In this document: piece by piece, positions 1 to 12,086 of the stretch
Numbering within the stretch: position 1 is the first letter of the stretch
How the letters are laid out: each line of letters opens with the position of its first letter
Assembly (NCBI GenBank): GCA_029379385.1
Contig: CM055617.1
Coordinates: 13,239,532 to 13,303,531 of the forward strand
Source of the DNA: Quillaja saponaria
Taxonomy: Eukaryota > Streptophyta > Magnoliopsida > Fabales > Quillajaceae
Direction of reading: 5' to 3'
Length of the DNA: 64,000 nucleotides
Notes under the pieces: model-generated
The model's database searches: none
What the model was told of the DNA's origin: nothing
Seen by the model: the letters and a program-made list of their open reading frames with translations, nothing else
Program-made: the position numbers and the translations under genes

Positions 1-1031
1 TTTATATTGATGCTGTATAATAAGAAATAAGCAAATAAGTCATTTCAGTGATTTAATTGAATTACATGTGGTTGATAAAAGCCAACAAAGTGAAATTTTA
101 TGAGAAAATGGTTTCTATTTTTAAAATCCATCTAAGATATTTAAATTTGACATTTAATACTAGTTATTCTGATTCTAACAATTATTTTAAAAACAAATGG
201 AGTGCTCAGGCCTGGTAGGATGCATTTGTGTACGGAGAATTAATTTGTTGAGTGGGCGCGTAAATGCCCGATGTGAGAGATATTGTTGTGCGAGGCTGAG
301 TTACTCGTTGGCCCTTTGTTTGTTAAATTGTTTGTTATTTGTTCGGTTGTTTAAATGATTTGAGTGATATGTTAAAATTTATGAACTAAGTGAATTGTGA
401 TCATAAGAGAATTGTAATTACGTACGTGTATAAGTAATTTAAATATAAATTTAAGCTATGATATATATATTGTGTGATATTGGTTCCCTTAAGGTACATG
501 ATTTGCTCACTGAGTCTTTGTGACTCACTCTTTCCTTTGTGGTTGTTTATTTTTTTTGTTTCCAGGAAACTACTGTTGGCCGGGACAAAATTTGCTACAT
601 GCCAACTCTAATGCGGCAAAATATATCTCGAAAGTCGCACACTTGAAGGTAAGGACAAACTTGCAATCACTTTAGGTTTCATGTCTTATTGTTGATACAT
701 ATTGAATTCACCATGGTGATTTTATGTTTTGTTAGAAGCAAAGCTTCTTTGTATATTATGATACTATGAGTTACTGTTGACTTTGTAAAGAAACTATTAT
801 TTATATTATGGGTGTGTTCCATCTAACAGAGGAACCATTGTTGATATTTTCAGTAATCATTTTATGTTTAATAGTCAAGTTAGAGTTTTATTTCAATTTA
901 GTAGTGTTTTAGTAGTCTTAATTATAGGGTGTTTTAAAAGTTAAATATGCATAGTACTTGAGTATTCAGGGTTACAGGGGTATGATTACCTATTCCTCTA
1001 GCTAGTCATACCTCTATTTAAGGGTGTGACA
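1..1031 (+). repeat. 3' part of a long LTR (family copy 1)
   Basis: This block matches, with scattered differences, the 3' third of the solo LTR at 45470-48125 and, in reverse complement, the block from 13946. Shared landmarks in order are a CCCTTAAGGTA motif near 488, a 'TTGTGACTCACTCTTTC' stretch near 520, a TCGCACACTTGAAG motif near 636 and the terminal GTGTGACA ending at 1031. The 5' end lies left of the window. No internal retrotransposon sequence follows, so this is the outer edge of a solo LTR or of an element lying mainly to the left. The superfamily is not proven. Confidence 0.75.
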
Positions 1032-3406
1032 ATATAATGATCTACTGATCAATAAAGTTTTTGTATTGAGTTGTTTTTTGAAAAAAAAGATTGGCACATG
1101 AGTTCTATTATTGTAGCTAAGAATTCATAGGTTTTTTCTCGATTCATTCTTTCATTAATTGCTTAAAACGAAAATAAATTTATCAAAATTCAAGATCTAA
1201 TAAATTAAATAATTCAAAAAATAACTCTTCAAATTAATGAGTTTTTGACTCTCGACTTAGTATACTATTAGTATATAAAATAAAGTAAAAATGAAAATAA
1301 ATCATTTTGATTCAACCAGAAAGTGTTTACTTTATAGACCCTGGAACAATGATTTGAATGATTAGACAGTTTTTTCAATTTCAACATTCTTTTTATTAGC
1401 TTTCTTTCGACTTAAGAAGGTTGCGGTGAGAATGATGATAACTTTGGAACTCTATGAGTGTGGGTGTTTTAGGCTTTAATTTTCTACTCTTTTTTCTTCA
1501 AGTTCTTTCCAAAATACTTTTGTATTAGACATTTCTACTCCTCTCAACGACGATAATTATTGTGTCCTTTTTAAAATAAATCTATCTTACGAAGTTCTGA
1601 CCAACTCTGGTGGTTAGAGTATTTTTTTTACTTATACTCTTAAGTTTTCTTGTGATTTGTGAATGTTATTTTTTGTTTCTCTCTATTTTAGAGTTTATGT
1701 TTCTCACCATTTACTAGTTTTGTTTTGTTTTGTTCAATTTAACTATCTTCTCATGAAATATTTTGATCTAGTGTGTCATTGTACAATTGTTTTTGTTTTG
1801 TTGCTACAACACTTAAGCATGATATAGATCTTTGTTTTGTTGCTACAACACTTAAGCATGATATAGATCTTCGACAATAAAGATTATCTATTAATATTAA
1901 ATTTTCACAGCATTCAATTGGTATAATTAATTTATGTCCTTACGAATGATTTTAGTCATTCTCTGAGAAATTTTAAACTTTGACACCGATATAGGTGTAG
2001 TAAAAGTTTTTTGAGATATATGATGGTGATGATGTGGGCAAATGTTTACTTACTAAAAAGTGTAAGATATCTACTTTTTTATTTGATTAATAAAAAAATA
2101 CATAATATCAAATTTTTATGTGACACCATGTCATATATTAAGAAGTAAAATGAGATTTTAAATCTGAAAGCACTATAAAATGTCATATTATAATGCTAGA
2201 TTTGAGAGCTTTTTGATCCAATTGTTCTATTTGTTAGGATTTCATATTAGTTAAGTTATTCATTTGTCTTTCTAGATTTCCATAACTCAAAACCAAATCA
2301 AAACAAGGATAACTAGTAATGATCAATTTACTGAATTCACATTTGCAAAACCAAATAAGAATTGTAATTGATACTAGATGTGCTCGAATTCGTGGGATGC
2401 ATATATTTATTTATATTTTATTTACATTAGTTCTTATTTTAAGAGTTTAAAATTCATAAAAATAAAATATTGTTTGTGAGAATACAATATTATTAATAAA
2501 TAGTGTTGTTTTTATTTTATTATTTGATTTATATCTTTTTGTACTCTATAAATCTTATATATTATGTTTTGACTGAATTGCTATGAAAAAATAGTACATG
2601 GATTTCTATAATGTGATTAAAATATCAAATTATAACACAAATTTTTTAGGGTCATTATTATTTTCTTCTTTATTGGTGCTTTTGAATTTATGAATAAAAA
2701 ATTTATTCATATGTAGACTTAAATATTTAAACTTAGTAAAAAAAATTATTTCAATTAAAATTTAATACACTTGTATGTTTTTGTTGAGTTAATTTGTTTA
2801 TATATGCTCAAATAATTTATTTTTTTCTTTGGAAATTGCTCCATGACCTTAATAATATAAAAGGCTATTTTTTTCGAAATAATATTGAAAAAGAACTTAT
2901 TAAGTTTTAACATATTAATATTAAAATTTATATTTTAGGATTATATGGTATCCCATCTGATTTGTGGAGTTTTAAGTACCCAACCTACATGGTTATTTTA
3001 TACACCTTTAATTGTGTTAGATTGAATCACAACCCTCGATTGTTGGCAACTTATTTCTTTACTGTTGAAAAATAATATATTTATGTTTTAACCTCAAAAT
3101 ATTAAATTATTATTATTATTATTTTTATCAATTTCTGGAAGCCAAGAGCTGAAGAGCAGAGGCTTTTAGAAAAGGGTAGCTTTCAACTCGTCGACGACTA
3201 CTACAAATCATGTTTTGCATTCTGATGATGAGGTTAAGTCCAAAGCTCTGTTCTTCTTGTCAAGCTTTTTGTCTTCTTCTTCGTCGTTCTTTTCTACTAG
3301 AAAAAAGTAAAAATAAAAATTTGTTCTTTGGCTTATCTATTTTAATGGGTCTTGTTGGTAGAATTGAACTTAGCCAATTCTAGATCTCCAGTTCTATCGA
3401 TTGAGA
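1032..3406. other. AT-rich intergenic DNA without a recognisable gene
   Basis: I see no coding signal here: stops are frequent in all frames and no protein family is recognisable. It holds A/T runs and a short (TTA)n tract near 3105-3125. A perfect 39-bp tandem duplication at 1792-1869 is listed separately. Confidence 0.6.
1792..1869. repeat. Perfect 39-bp tandem duplication
   Basis: Two adjacent identical 39-bp units lie at 1792-1830 and 1831-1869, each containing GCTACAACACTTAAGCATG. Their identity in otherwise decayed sequence points to a recent slippage or repair duplication. Confidence 0.9.
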
Positions 3407-3565
3407 GAAACTCAGACCACTTATCCTCTTCTCACCACCCCTACGAGCTAAACGACGAATTACAGCCTTGGTGATTCCTTGAATGTTATCCCTCAACATT
3501 TTGAAAAATATCGCTTTGTACCTTCCTTGCCCAAACCCTTGCCACCCTTTCCACGGCCAGGACAT
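3407..3565 (-). pseudogene. Truncated histone H4 pseudogene
   Basis: Read on the minus strand from an ATG at 3565, about 53 codons follow the N-terminal half of histone H4. The start keeps a Lys/Gly-rich tail pattern ([14 protein letters not shown], against Gly/Lys repeats in H4). The most conserved core then appears almost unchanged, as [20 protein letters not shown] followed by GEKRISGL. The similarity stops abruptly at the equivalent of H4 residue about 50 and the frame soon ends, so the second half of the histone fold is missing. Functional H4 is about 103 residues and usually intronless in plants. One extra residue lies before LRDN, and the tail acetylation and DNA-contact lysines are changed. 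I infer a dead fragment, moved here by retroposition or by capture in a transposon. Confidence 0.85.
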
Positions 3566-4343
3566 TTTCAGACAAATTCTTGGGAAAAAAGAATTCGTGA
3601 GTTTCAAGAAGAGGGAATTCGAAATGAAATCTGAATTGGTGGATTGGAAATGGGTCTCATTTTCAGTTCTATAATACTTTGAATTCTTGCAAAAATGATT
3701 TGTTTGTGGTGGTGGATTAGAATTTTTGATTTATAAGATTGGAGGGATTTCGAGCTTGTTCCATTATTATAGCTTTTCTTTGGTATTGACGTTGAAACCA
3801 CCAAAATGTCAGAAAAGAACATAGAAGAAGGAAGAAGGGGGTGGAACTAAATAGAAGTTGTCCTGAAAATGGTGTGAAGTTGTAAATATAAATTATATTG
3901 GGCAAGTTTATTTAACAAGTCCACAATAAATATGCAATTCACCCTCACGAGTTGTCAAAGCAAAGAGATAGCCAAGTGTCACAAAAACTTGGGTATTTAA
4001 AATCTTTAAAACACAATGGGGTATAGATAGGTAGCATTTAGGGATGAGTTGTTTAAATCTAAACGGTTAGTTTATTTTTTTAATTTTTTATTAAATAAAA
4101 TTAGGATACTTTATCTTGTAAAGCACATTTTGTATTTTAGAGAATCCGGAAACATTTAAATATATTCTCCTCTTTAATTATTTATTTATTTAATTTTAGA
4201 AACTTTTTTTTTGCCTGCAGAAAGTCTTTTGAATTTTGGAAGGGAATTTAATTAGGAGATAATGTCAATGAATATTTATCTTAAAATTCAAATATCTATT
4301 AATAATAAATTGATAGGTTTAAATTAACAACTAATTCACATCT
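3566..4343. other. Intergenic sequence upstream of the ABCB gene
   Basis: AT-rich sequence between the H4 relic and the proximal upstream region of the transporter gene. No coding region, RNA gene or complete transposon is recognised. Confidence 0.5.
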
Positions 4344-4482
4344 TTCTAGAGTTTAATTCTTCTAGAACTTTCTATATATTTTTTAATACATTGAGAAGAA
4401 TAGAATGTATACAAAATCTCAATAAAATAAATAAATTACGTAAACAAAACATATATTTTTACCACAAATAGACCTTCTAGAA
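4344..4482 (+). promoter_or_regulatory. Cluster of heat-shock-element-like TTCTAGA motifs
   Basis: Three TTCTAGA cores occur at 4344, 4360 and 4475. The middle one reads TTCTAGAACTTTC (4360-4372), a perfect three-unit TTCnnGAAnnTTC element. The third reads TTCTAGAAGATTT, with one base off in the last unit. They lie about 410-550 bp before the ABCB start codon and 240-380 bp before the proposed TATA box. The match to the heat-shock-factor consensus is seen directly. Function is inference, and AT-rich DNA yields such motifs by chance. Confidence 0.35.
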
Positions 4483-4724
4483 GATTTTTCACATAACAAA
4501 CCCCTGAATGGCGCTAGGTGGAAGCATTTAACATAAAACCCAAATTACAGGATTGTTTGCCTCCAATTGTCAAACACACACTGTGTATTTGGAAAGCAAT
4601 TCACATCTGCAAGCCTAATTTTAGTTGTTTGTTTTTTTGTTTCTTTTCCACGTAACCTTCTGATCTGCTGTTTACGTTTCTCTCTCAATCCCTCTCTTTC
4701 TCTCTCCTTCTTTCGTCATTAGCT

Positions 4725-4732
4725 TATAAAAA
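4725..4732 (+). promoter_or_regulatory. Putative TATA box of the ABCB gene
   Basis: TATAAAAA lies 163 bp upstream of the ATG, just after a pyrimidine-rich CT tract (4675-4715) of the kind common in plant core promoters. Transcription would begin near 4755-4765 and give a 5' leader of about 130-140 nt without an intron. Confidence 0.45.
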
Positions 4733-4894
4733 AGAAAAGATTCAGAATCCACAATCCAAAATATTGTGTATCTGTGTTCTCTGTTTCACAATCATACAAT
4801 CTTTCACGGCAAAAAGACCAGTCTTCTTGCAATAATCAAAGCAAACCAAGACTGACCCAGGAAAATTGAGATCCCAAAGACTTCGAAACCAGCC

Positions 4895-7800
4895 ATGGCG
4901 AATGACAAAGACTCGTCGACGTCGGCTATGTCTGTGTCCAACCAAGACAAAGAAAACAGAGCAATAATAGCAGGGGAGGACCAAAGTGTTCCCTTTTTAA
5001 AGCTATTCTCTTTTGCTGACAGATTCGATGTTGGATTTATGATTATCGGTACAATTTCTGCAGTGGCTAGTGGGTTAACTCAGCCTATAATGACTCTCAT
5101 TTTTGGGAAGCTAATCAACACTTTTGGGGGTTCTAATCCATCAGATATTTTGCACGAAGTGTCTAAGGCATGTGCATTACTATTCTTTACGTTCTATCTG
5201 TTTGAATTATTGCTTTTTTGGAATGCCAGGGTTAAAGAGTGTGACTGAATCTGAAATGGGAAGCTTAGCTTTTAAGTAATATATCAACCCAATTGAGATT
5301 GTTATTTATTTGCTTTAAAGGGATTCTATGACCTTTAAATAAAATCAACATAATGAAATTCCCTAGAATAGAAAAGGAATTTAGTTTTTATTATAAGTAC
5401 ATTGATTTTTTTATTTTTTTATTTTTTGAGACAACCGAAGTTTATTTTTCCTTTTCTTACCTTCCTTTTTATAGTTTTGTTCTTTTTTCTGTTCATCAAT
5501 GGAAGGTTGTCCTAGCTTTTCTTCAAGAAGCCAACAGTTAGAGATCAGTTGCTGGAATATGAACTATTTTAGTTTTTATGAATGAATCTTACTTAGTAAT
5601 TTGGTTTGACATTTGTATTAAATAGCCAACATAAATTTGTCATTGACTGTTATCTTCTATCAATGAATTTTTGAATAGTGCTGAAGCTAAAGTCTTGCCC
5701 AATGAAGTCCATAAACTATGCTGGAACTTAGATTTTATGTTAACTAAGCTAACTGATATTTGCCTTTCTATTTTTAGGTGGCAGTACTCTTCCTGTACCT
5801 CGCTGTTGGTTCTGGAATTGCTTCATTTCTACGTAAGATCACCTGTTGGTTAAGTTCTTTGACAACTTCATGAGTTAGAGCCTTAGAGGGCTAAGGAGTT
5901 TGACCTGTTTGTATTTTTCAGATGTTATTCTAGTCTAGAGTTGCATATTGAGATAGTTTATGAGTCCAGTGAGTATACCACTATTGCACAATAGATTTTT
6001 TTGTTGCGTGAATAGAGTGTTTTTCTATGATAAGTGTGAAGTGATTAAAGTACTAGAATTCCATCTAAGTGACCCTTACAGAGAAATTTCTTGTCTTTAT
6101 ATAATCTGTCATCTCCAGATCATGGTTACCGAATAGTATTTTTCAATGATCCAGATTCAGCATTTTGTTGCAGTGGTCTTACTTTACTATGTTTGCTTAG
6201 AAATTTTCCAGTACAGTTATTGTGCATATATATGTTGCAGAGGTATCATGCTGGATGGTGACAGGAGAAAGACAGGCCACAAGGATCCGCAGTCTGTACT
6301 TAAAAACAATATTAAGACAGGACATTGGCTTCTTTGACACTGAAACAACAACTGGAGAAGTTATTGGGAGGATGTCCGGGGATACTGTTCTCATCCAAGA
6401 TGCCATGGGTGAAAAGGTAAACATCCTCCGATATGGAATTTGGGAAGCATAATATATAGGATGATAACCAATGCAATAAAGGGCTATAATCACACTAGAA
6501 TGATGCTAGTCCCCCTTCCTCATTTCTTTTTGGTTATTTTATCTGTCTCATTATGATTAATTCTCTAAATATGAAGAATCCCTTTAGTAGAACTGAAGTT
6601 TTCTACAGGTTGGGAAGTTCATACAACTTGCTTCAGCATTTTTTGGCGGTTTTATCATTGCCTTTGCAAAAGGATGGCTCCTCGCTGTTGTTTTACTTTC
6701 ATGTATTCCTGCTGTTGTGATTGCTGGAGGGATCATGTCAACTTTGATGTCAAAAATGTCAAGTCGTGGACAAGTTGCTTATGCAGAAGCAAGCAATGTT
6801 GTAGAACAAACAGTTGGAGCTATTAGAACGGTAAGGCATACATATCAATTAAGTACAAGCTCTGCATCTATTTACAACTTCTTGCAGATAAATATCTCTT
6901 CACTTGCCTTTCAATTGTACTAGGTTGCTTCCTTCACTGGGGAGAAGCAGGCTATAGACAAATACAACAAGAAGTTGAAGATTGCCTATACCGCCATGGT
7001 ACAACAAGGAATGGCCTCAGGGTTAGGAATTGGTGTACTCTTGCTAGTTATCTTCAGCACTTATGGACTTGCTGTGTGGTATGGATCCAAACTGATCATT
7101 GAAAAAGGATATAATGGTGGACAAGTCATCAATATAATAATGGCGCTTATGACTGGTGGAATGTAAGTGCCATCCCATATGTATTACAGTCTAAATTTTC
7201 TCTTTATTATAGAGGCACGTATCATATTAAATTGAAGTGACGTGCCTCGGCTTCATTAAATTGTTGGTGTTTCGTGATCTCATCCCATAATTTTGTTATT
7301 CCTGTGTATTAGGTCACTTGGACAGACATCTCCATGCCTGAATGCATTTGCATCAGGGAAAGCAGCAGCATACAAGATGTTTGAAACGATCAACAGAAAA
7401 CCAAAGATTGATGTCTATGACCCTAGTGGGGTTGTGTTGGAAGACTTAAAAGGTGAGATTGAACTCAAAGATGTGTATTTCAGATACCCCGCCAGGCCAG
7501 ATGTCCAGATCTTTTCTGGGTTCTCGTTATATGTCCCAAGTGGCAAAACTGTTGCTTTAGTTGGTCAAAGTGGAAGTGGGAAGTCAACAGTGATCAGTTT
7601 AATACAGCGCTTTTATGATCCTGAAGCTGGTGAAGTACTTATCGATGGTGTAGATTTGAGAAAGTTGCAACTTAGATGGATGAGAGAGAAGATTGGGCTT
7701 GTTAGTCAGGAACCTATTTTATTTGCAACTAGTATAAAGGAAAACATAGCATATGGGAAGGAAAATGCAACTGATGAGGAGATCAGAATAGCAACAAAGC

Positions 7801-10800
7801 TCGCTAATGCAGCAAAATTCATAGACAAGCTTCCCAAGGTATATTCAATTCTTTGTACTGCGTAGCATTAATAAGTTAAACACAAGGCTCAAGAGTAGTA
7901 GTCTCTTTCATGACCCCTTTTGCTTCTTATTGTTGAGTAATAACTATGATTGCTGCTTTCTTCCTGCAGGGGATTGACACAATGGCAGGGGAACATGGAA
8001 CCCAACTATCAGGGGGACAGAAGCAACGAATTGCTATAGCAAGGGCAATCTTGAAGAACCCAAGAATCCTCCTTCTTGATGAAGCAACAAGTGCACTGGA
8101 TGCTGAGTCTGAACGTATCGTTCAAGATGCACTTGTAAACGTTATGTCAAATAGGACAACAGTGGTTGTTGCACATCGTCTAACAACTATTAAGAATGCT
8201 GATATAATAGCAGTGGTGCACCAAGGGAAAATTGTGGAACAAGGTTACTCTTAAACCCCTTGTTTCAATTTTGAATTACCAATCAGCAGGCGCTGTTATT
8301 TTTTTTTTTTTTTTTTTTCAGTATGTTAAGCTTCTCTGTAAAATCCAAAATGCAGGAAATCATGTAGAGTTAGTCAAAAATCCTGATGGGGCCTATTCGC
8401 AGCTAGTCCGTTTACAAGAAGGAACCAATGAAGCTGAAGATGCCCGTCCCTCTGAAACAGATAAGGCAAATACCAGTATCAATCTAGAAAAATCCTTGTC
8501 CACCACTGAGAACCGCAAATCAACTATTCAGAGATCAATAAGCAATGGTTCATCAGGAAGCCGCCACTCTTTTGCACTTGGTTTTGGTGTTCCTGTCCTG
8601 ATGGATGTGTATCAGACTGGAGAAGGAGGTGTTCAGAGTAAAGAAAGGAATGATGCTGATAATGAAAAAGGCAAAAGTGTTTCAATTAGAAGGCTCGCCT
8701 ACCTGAACAAGCCTGAGATTCCAGCTTTATTAATTGGATCCATTGCTGCAGTGGTCCATGGTTTAGTTTTCCCTATGTTTGGCCTCTTACTCTCATCAGC
8801 CATCAAAATGTTTTATGAACCTCCAGCTCAGCTACGGAAAGATTCCAAGTTTTGGGCACTTGTATATTTGGGTTTGGGTTGTGTTACTCTGGTGGCATTA
8901 CCGGTGCAGAATTACTTCTTTGGGATTGCTGGTGGAAAATTAATTGAACGAATTCGTTCCTTGTCATTCGAGAAGATTGTGCACCAAGAAATCAGTTGGT
9001 TTGATGATCCTGCAAATTCAAGGTATGTCAAAGTTATTTAACTTTTCTGTTTAAAATTCTCTCCACTTGGTAACTTATATTAGTTATTGGTTTTTCAGTG
9101 GTGCAATTGGTGCAAGGTTATCTACCGATGCTTCGACAGTTCGGAGTCTTGTTGGTGACTCCTTGGCCCTAATAGTCATGAATATAGCAACAATCACAGC
9201 TGGACTAATTATAGCATTCACAGCTAACTGGATGCTTGCTGGTGCAATTCTAGTTGTTACACCTTTGATGCTTATTCAAGGATATCTTCAGGCCAAGTTT
9301 CTTAAAGGTTTCAGTGCAGATGCTAAGGTCAGTCTAGCTTTTCAAGTGTTGTTCATTCCATACGGGGAGACGTGTGTCATACACTAACAATGTTTTGAAT
9401 TTTTATAGGTAATGTATGAAGAAGCCAGTCAGGTAGCAAATGATGCAGTTAGTAGCATCAGAACTGTTGCATCATTTTGTGCTGAACAGAAGGTGATGGA
9501 TTTGTACCAAAAGAAATGTGATGGCCCAGAAAAACAGGGTGTCCGACTGGGACTAGTTAGTGGTGCAGGTTTTGGTTTTTCTTTCTTTGCTCTTTACTGC
9601 ACAAATGCATTCTGTTTCTACTTTGGAGCCTATCTTGTGCACCATGGGAAAGCGACATTCGGGGAGGTCTTCAAGGTAAACTCTGAGCTTTCTATCATTA
9701 TACCTACATACAATACTGCCTTTATACTAGCTCTTATTAGATTGTTTCTTGCATGGTTGCAGGTTTTCTTTGCTTTAACAATCTCAGCAATGGGGGTTTC
9801 ACAGACTAGCGCCATGGCCCCAGACACCAACAAAGCTAAGGATTCAACAGCCTCAATATTTGAAATTCTTGACAGAAAACCTACAATTGACTCAAGCAGC
9901 AATGAGGGAACTACTTTAGAATCTATTGCAGGTGACATTGATTTTGAAAATGTGAGTTTCAAATATCCAACACGCCCCGACATTCAAATATTTAGAGATC
10001 TCTGTCTGAGGATCCCCTCGGGAAAGGTAATATTTTCTCACATTGTTGGCAGGGAATTTGATAATAAATCATGTATGAAATGACTCCCTCTTTTAGTCAT
10101 GGGGCTGACTTTTTCTCTTTATAGAATTAAGTCATCTGTTAATTTCGTTCTGCAGACTGTTGCTTTGGTGGGAGAAAGTGGCAGTGGGAAATCAACAGTA
10201 ATCAGCCTGATACAGCGATTCTATAATCCCGACTCAGGATGTGTACTACTGGATGGAGTGGATATCAAGAAATTTAGACTAAGTTGGCTAAGGCACCAGA
10301 CAGGGTTGGTTGGTCAAGAACCCATTCTTTTCAACGAAACTATCCGTGTCAACATAGCTTATGGTAAACAGGGACCTGCTACTGAGGATGAGATAATTGC
10401 AGCTGCAACAGCAGCCAACGCACATGGTTTCATATCTTCATTGCCACATGGTTATGACACCTCTGTAGGCGAACGAGGAACACAACTGTCTGGAGGTCAA
10501 AAGCAGAGAATAGCCATTGCAAGAGCTATATTGAAGAACCCAAAAATCCTGCTGCTTGATGAGGCGACAAGTGCACTAGATGCAGAGTCGGAACGTGTAG
10601 TTCAAGAGGCATTAGACAGAGTAATGGTGAACAGAACAACCATCGTGGTAGCTCACCGTCTTACCACAATAAAAAATGCAGACATGATAGCAGTAGTGAA
10701 GAATGGAGTAATTGCTGAGAAAGGAAGACATGATGTGCTGATGAAGATAAATGATGGAGTTTATGCATCATTGGTAGCACTTCACACGAGTTCATCCTGA
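4895..10800 (+). CDS. ABCB11-like: ABC transporter subfamily B (MDR/P-glycoprotein type), 12 exons
   Basis: Full-size ABCB transporter, TMD1-NBD1-TMD2-NBD2, of the plant ABCB4/11/21 group. Characterised members of this clade move auxin across the plasma membrane; the substrate here is inferred. By my splicing the exons are 4895-5167, 5778-5832, 6241-6416, 6609-6830, 6924-7162, 7313-7838, 7970-8243, 8356-9022, 9099-9327, 9409-9675, 9763-10026 and 10156-10800. Phases are consistent throughout and give 1278 residues, the usual length. NBD1 shows Walker [10 protein letters not shown] (about 406-414), signature LSGGQ (510-514) and Walker [16 protein letters not shown]2 shows GESGSGKST (about 1070-1078), LSGGQ (about 1175-1179) and the same Walker B. 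A charged Ser-rich linker (about 600-700) joins the halves. Intron 1 begins with GC (AAG|GCATGT), and using it restores the conserved EVSK-VAVLF junction. There are no stops or frameshifts, so the gene looks functional. The start was chosen as the first in-frame ATG after the TATA box. Confidence 0.96.
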
Positions 10801-10976
10801 GGAACAAAACAGTCTCCAACTGTGTCAGTTTGTTGCTTGAGCTGAGACTATTATCTACTACCCAACATACCCGTTAGATTAGTTAGTTATAGACATTTTC
10901 TTTGGAAACTTATTGTTCTTTTCGTTTTCCTTTTTTCGGATTTTTTGTTTGCTTATATAATTTGTAATACATTCTT

Positions 10977-10999
10977 AATAAATAAATAAATAAAATAAA
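10977..10999 (+). terminator. Poly(A) signal cluster of the ABCB gene
   Basis: Overlapping AATAAA hexamers (AATAAATAAATAAATAAA and following) begin 177 bp after the stop codon, after a T-rich stretch. This is typical of a plant near-upstream element. The following sequence to 11304 is AT-rich intergenic DNA with nothing else recognised. Confidence 0.6.
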
Positions 11000-11304
11000 T
11001 GATAGTTCATTATAAATAGATATTTAAAAGTCTAAAATATGTGATGATGGAAATATCTTGATTAGGATTGTTCACTTTGAGCCACAATCAGAAGGGAGTA
11101 ATGGAAATTTTTTTTTTTTACCTAATGATATAGATAATTTTGCCAACCCGTTGCTGGTTCAATCGGGCACCCCGGATGGAGCAAGGCAAGGTCCTAGGTT
11201 CATTCACGAAATAAGTGGAGAAAAATAGATAATAGGATTGTAGGATCCCTTCTTCAGCATGCAGCTTCCCCTCAGAGTAGATCCCTTCTTCCTTTTTCTT
11301 TTAA

Positions 11305-12086
11305 GGGCTAGTTTGGTACATGGGAATGGCTATGCCATTCCATGTATGATTCCATGGAATGAACATTCTTTCATTTAATAAGTTTTTAGTCTCAGAATAT
11401 TCATTCAATTCCAACCATTTTATTCCAAAAAATCACTTTATCACATAAAATAAAAATTTGACTATTAATAAAATAATAATATTATTCATAAATAAAAAAT
11501 ATATATATTTATAATTTAATTTAGTCAAATGACAAAAATACCCTTCATATCATATTAAAAATATAAAATTATATAAAATAAAAAAATAAAAATGTATATA
11601 AAAATAATAATAAATCAATTCATTTTAGTCAAATGACAAAAATACCCTTCAAATCATTGTAAATAATATAATTATAAATAAATAAATTAGTTAAATAATT
11701 TCACACTAAAATATTAATATTAATAAATAATAAAATAAATATAAATAATATAAATTTTTTTTTTAAATTAAGAAATATATATTTTTCATAAATTATCTTT
11801 AATTTTTATTACTTTATCTATAGAGGGATATTTTTGTTATTTTGAAATAATATAATTTTTATTACTTTATTTATAGAGAGATATATTTGTCATTTTAACA
11901 TAACTTTGATATTATTTCATGTCTAAAAATTACATAAAAAATTAATAAATGGAATGAAATGATTATTTCTCATCGGCGCTACCAAATAATAGAATGAAAT
12001 GATCATTCCATTCCATCTGCATTCCATTCCCATTCCCTTTCCCATTCCAATTTTGCAAAAATCATTCATATTTATCAAACTAGCCT
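11305..12086. mobile_element. PIF/Harbinger-type MITE, 782 bp
   Basis: The ends form imperfect inverted repeats: GGGCTAGTTTGGTA on the left and the complement of AGGCTAGTTTGATA on the right (12 of 14 match). Both are flanked by the direct trinucleotide TAA (11302-11304 and 12087-12089), the target duplication expected for PIF/Harbinger. GGAATGG/CCATTCC motifs recur just inside both ends. The centre is AT-rich and non-coding, with an internal duplication of the segment TTTAGTCAAATGACAAAAAT, seen near 11520 and again near 11625. No transposase is present, so mobility would have depended on another element. Confidence 0.85.

Noticed and set aside
5353..5541. Hydrophobic ORF in ABCB intron 1
   Set aside because: Phe-rich translation of T-rich intron sequence; not conserved in the transporter and out of phase with the exons.
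9630..9983. 117-codon open frame opposite ABCB exons 10 and 11
   Set aside because: Shadow of conserved ABCB coding sequence, crossing an intron.
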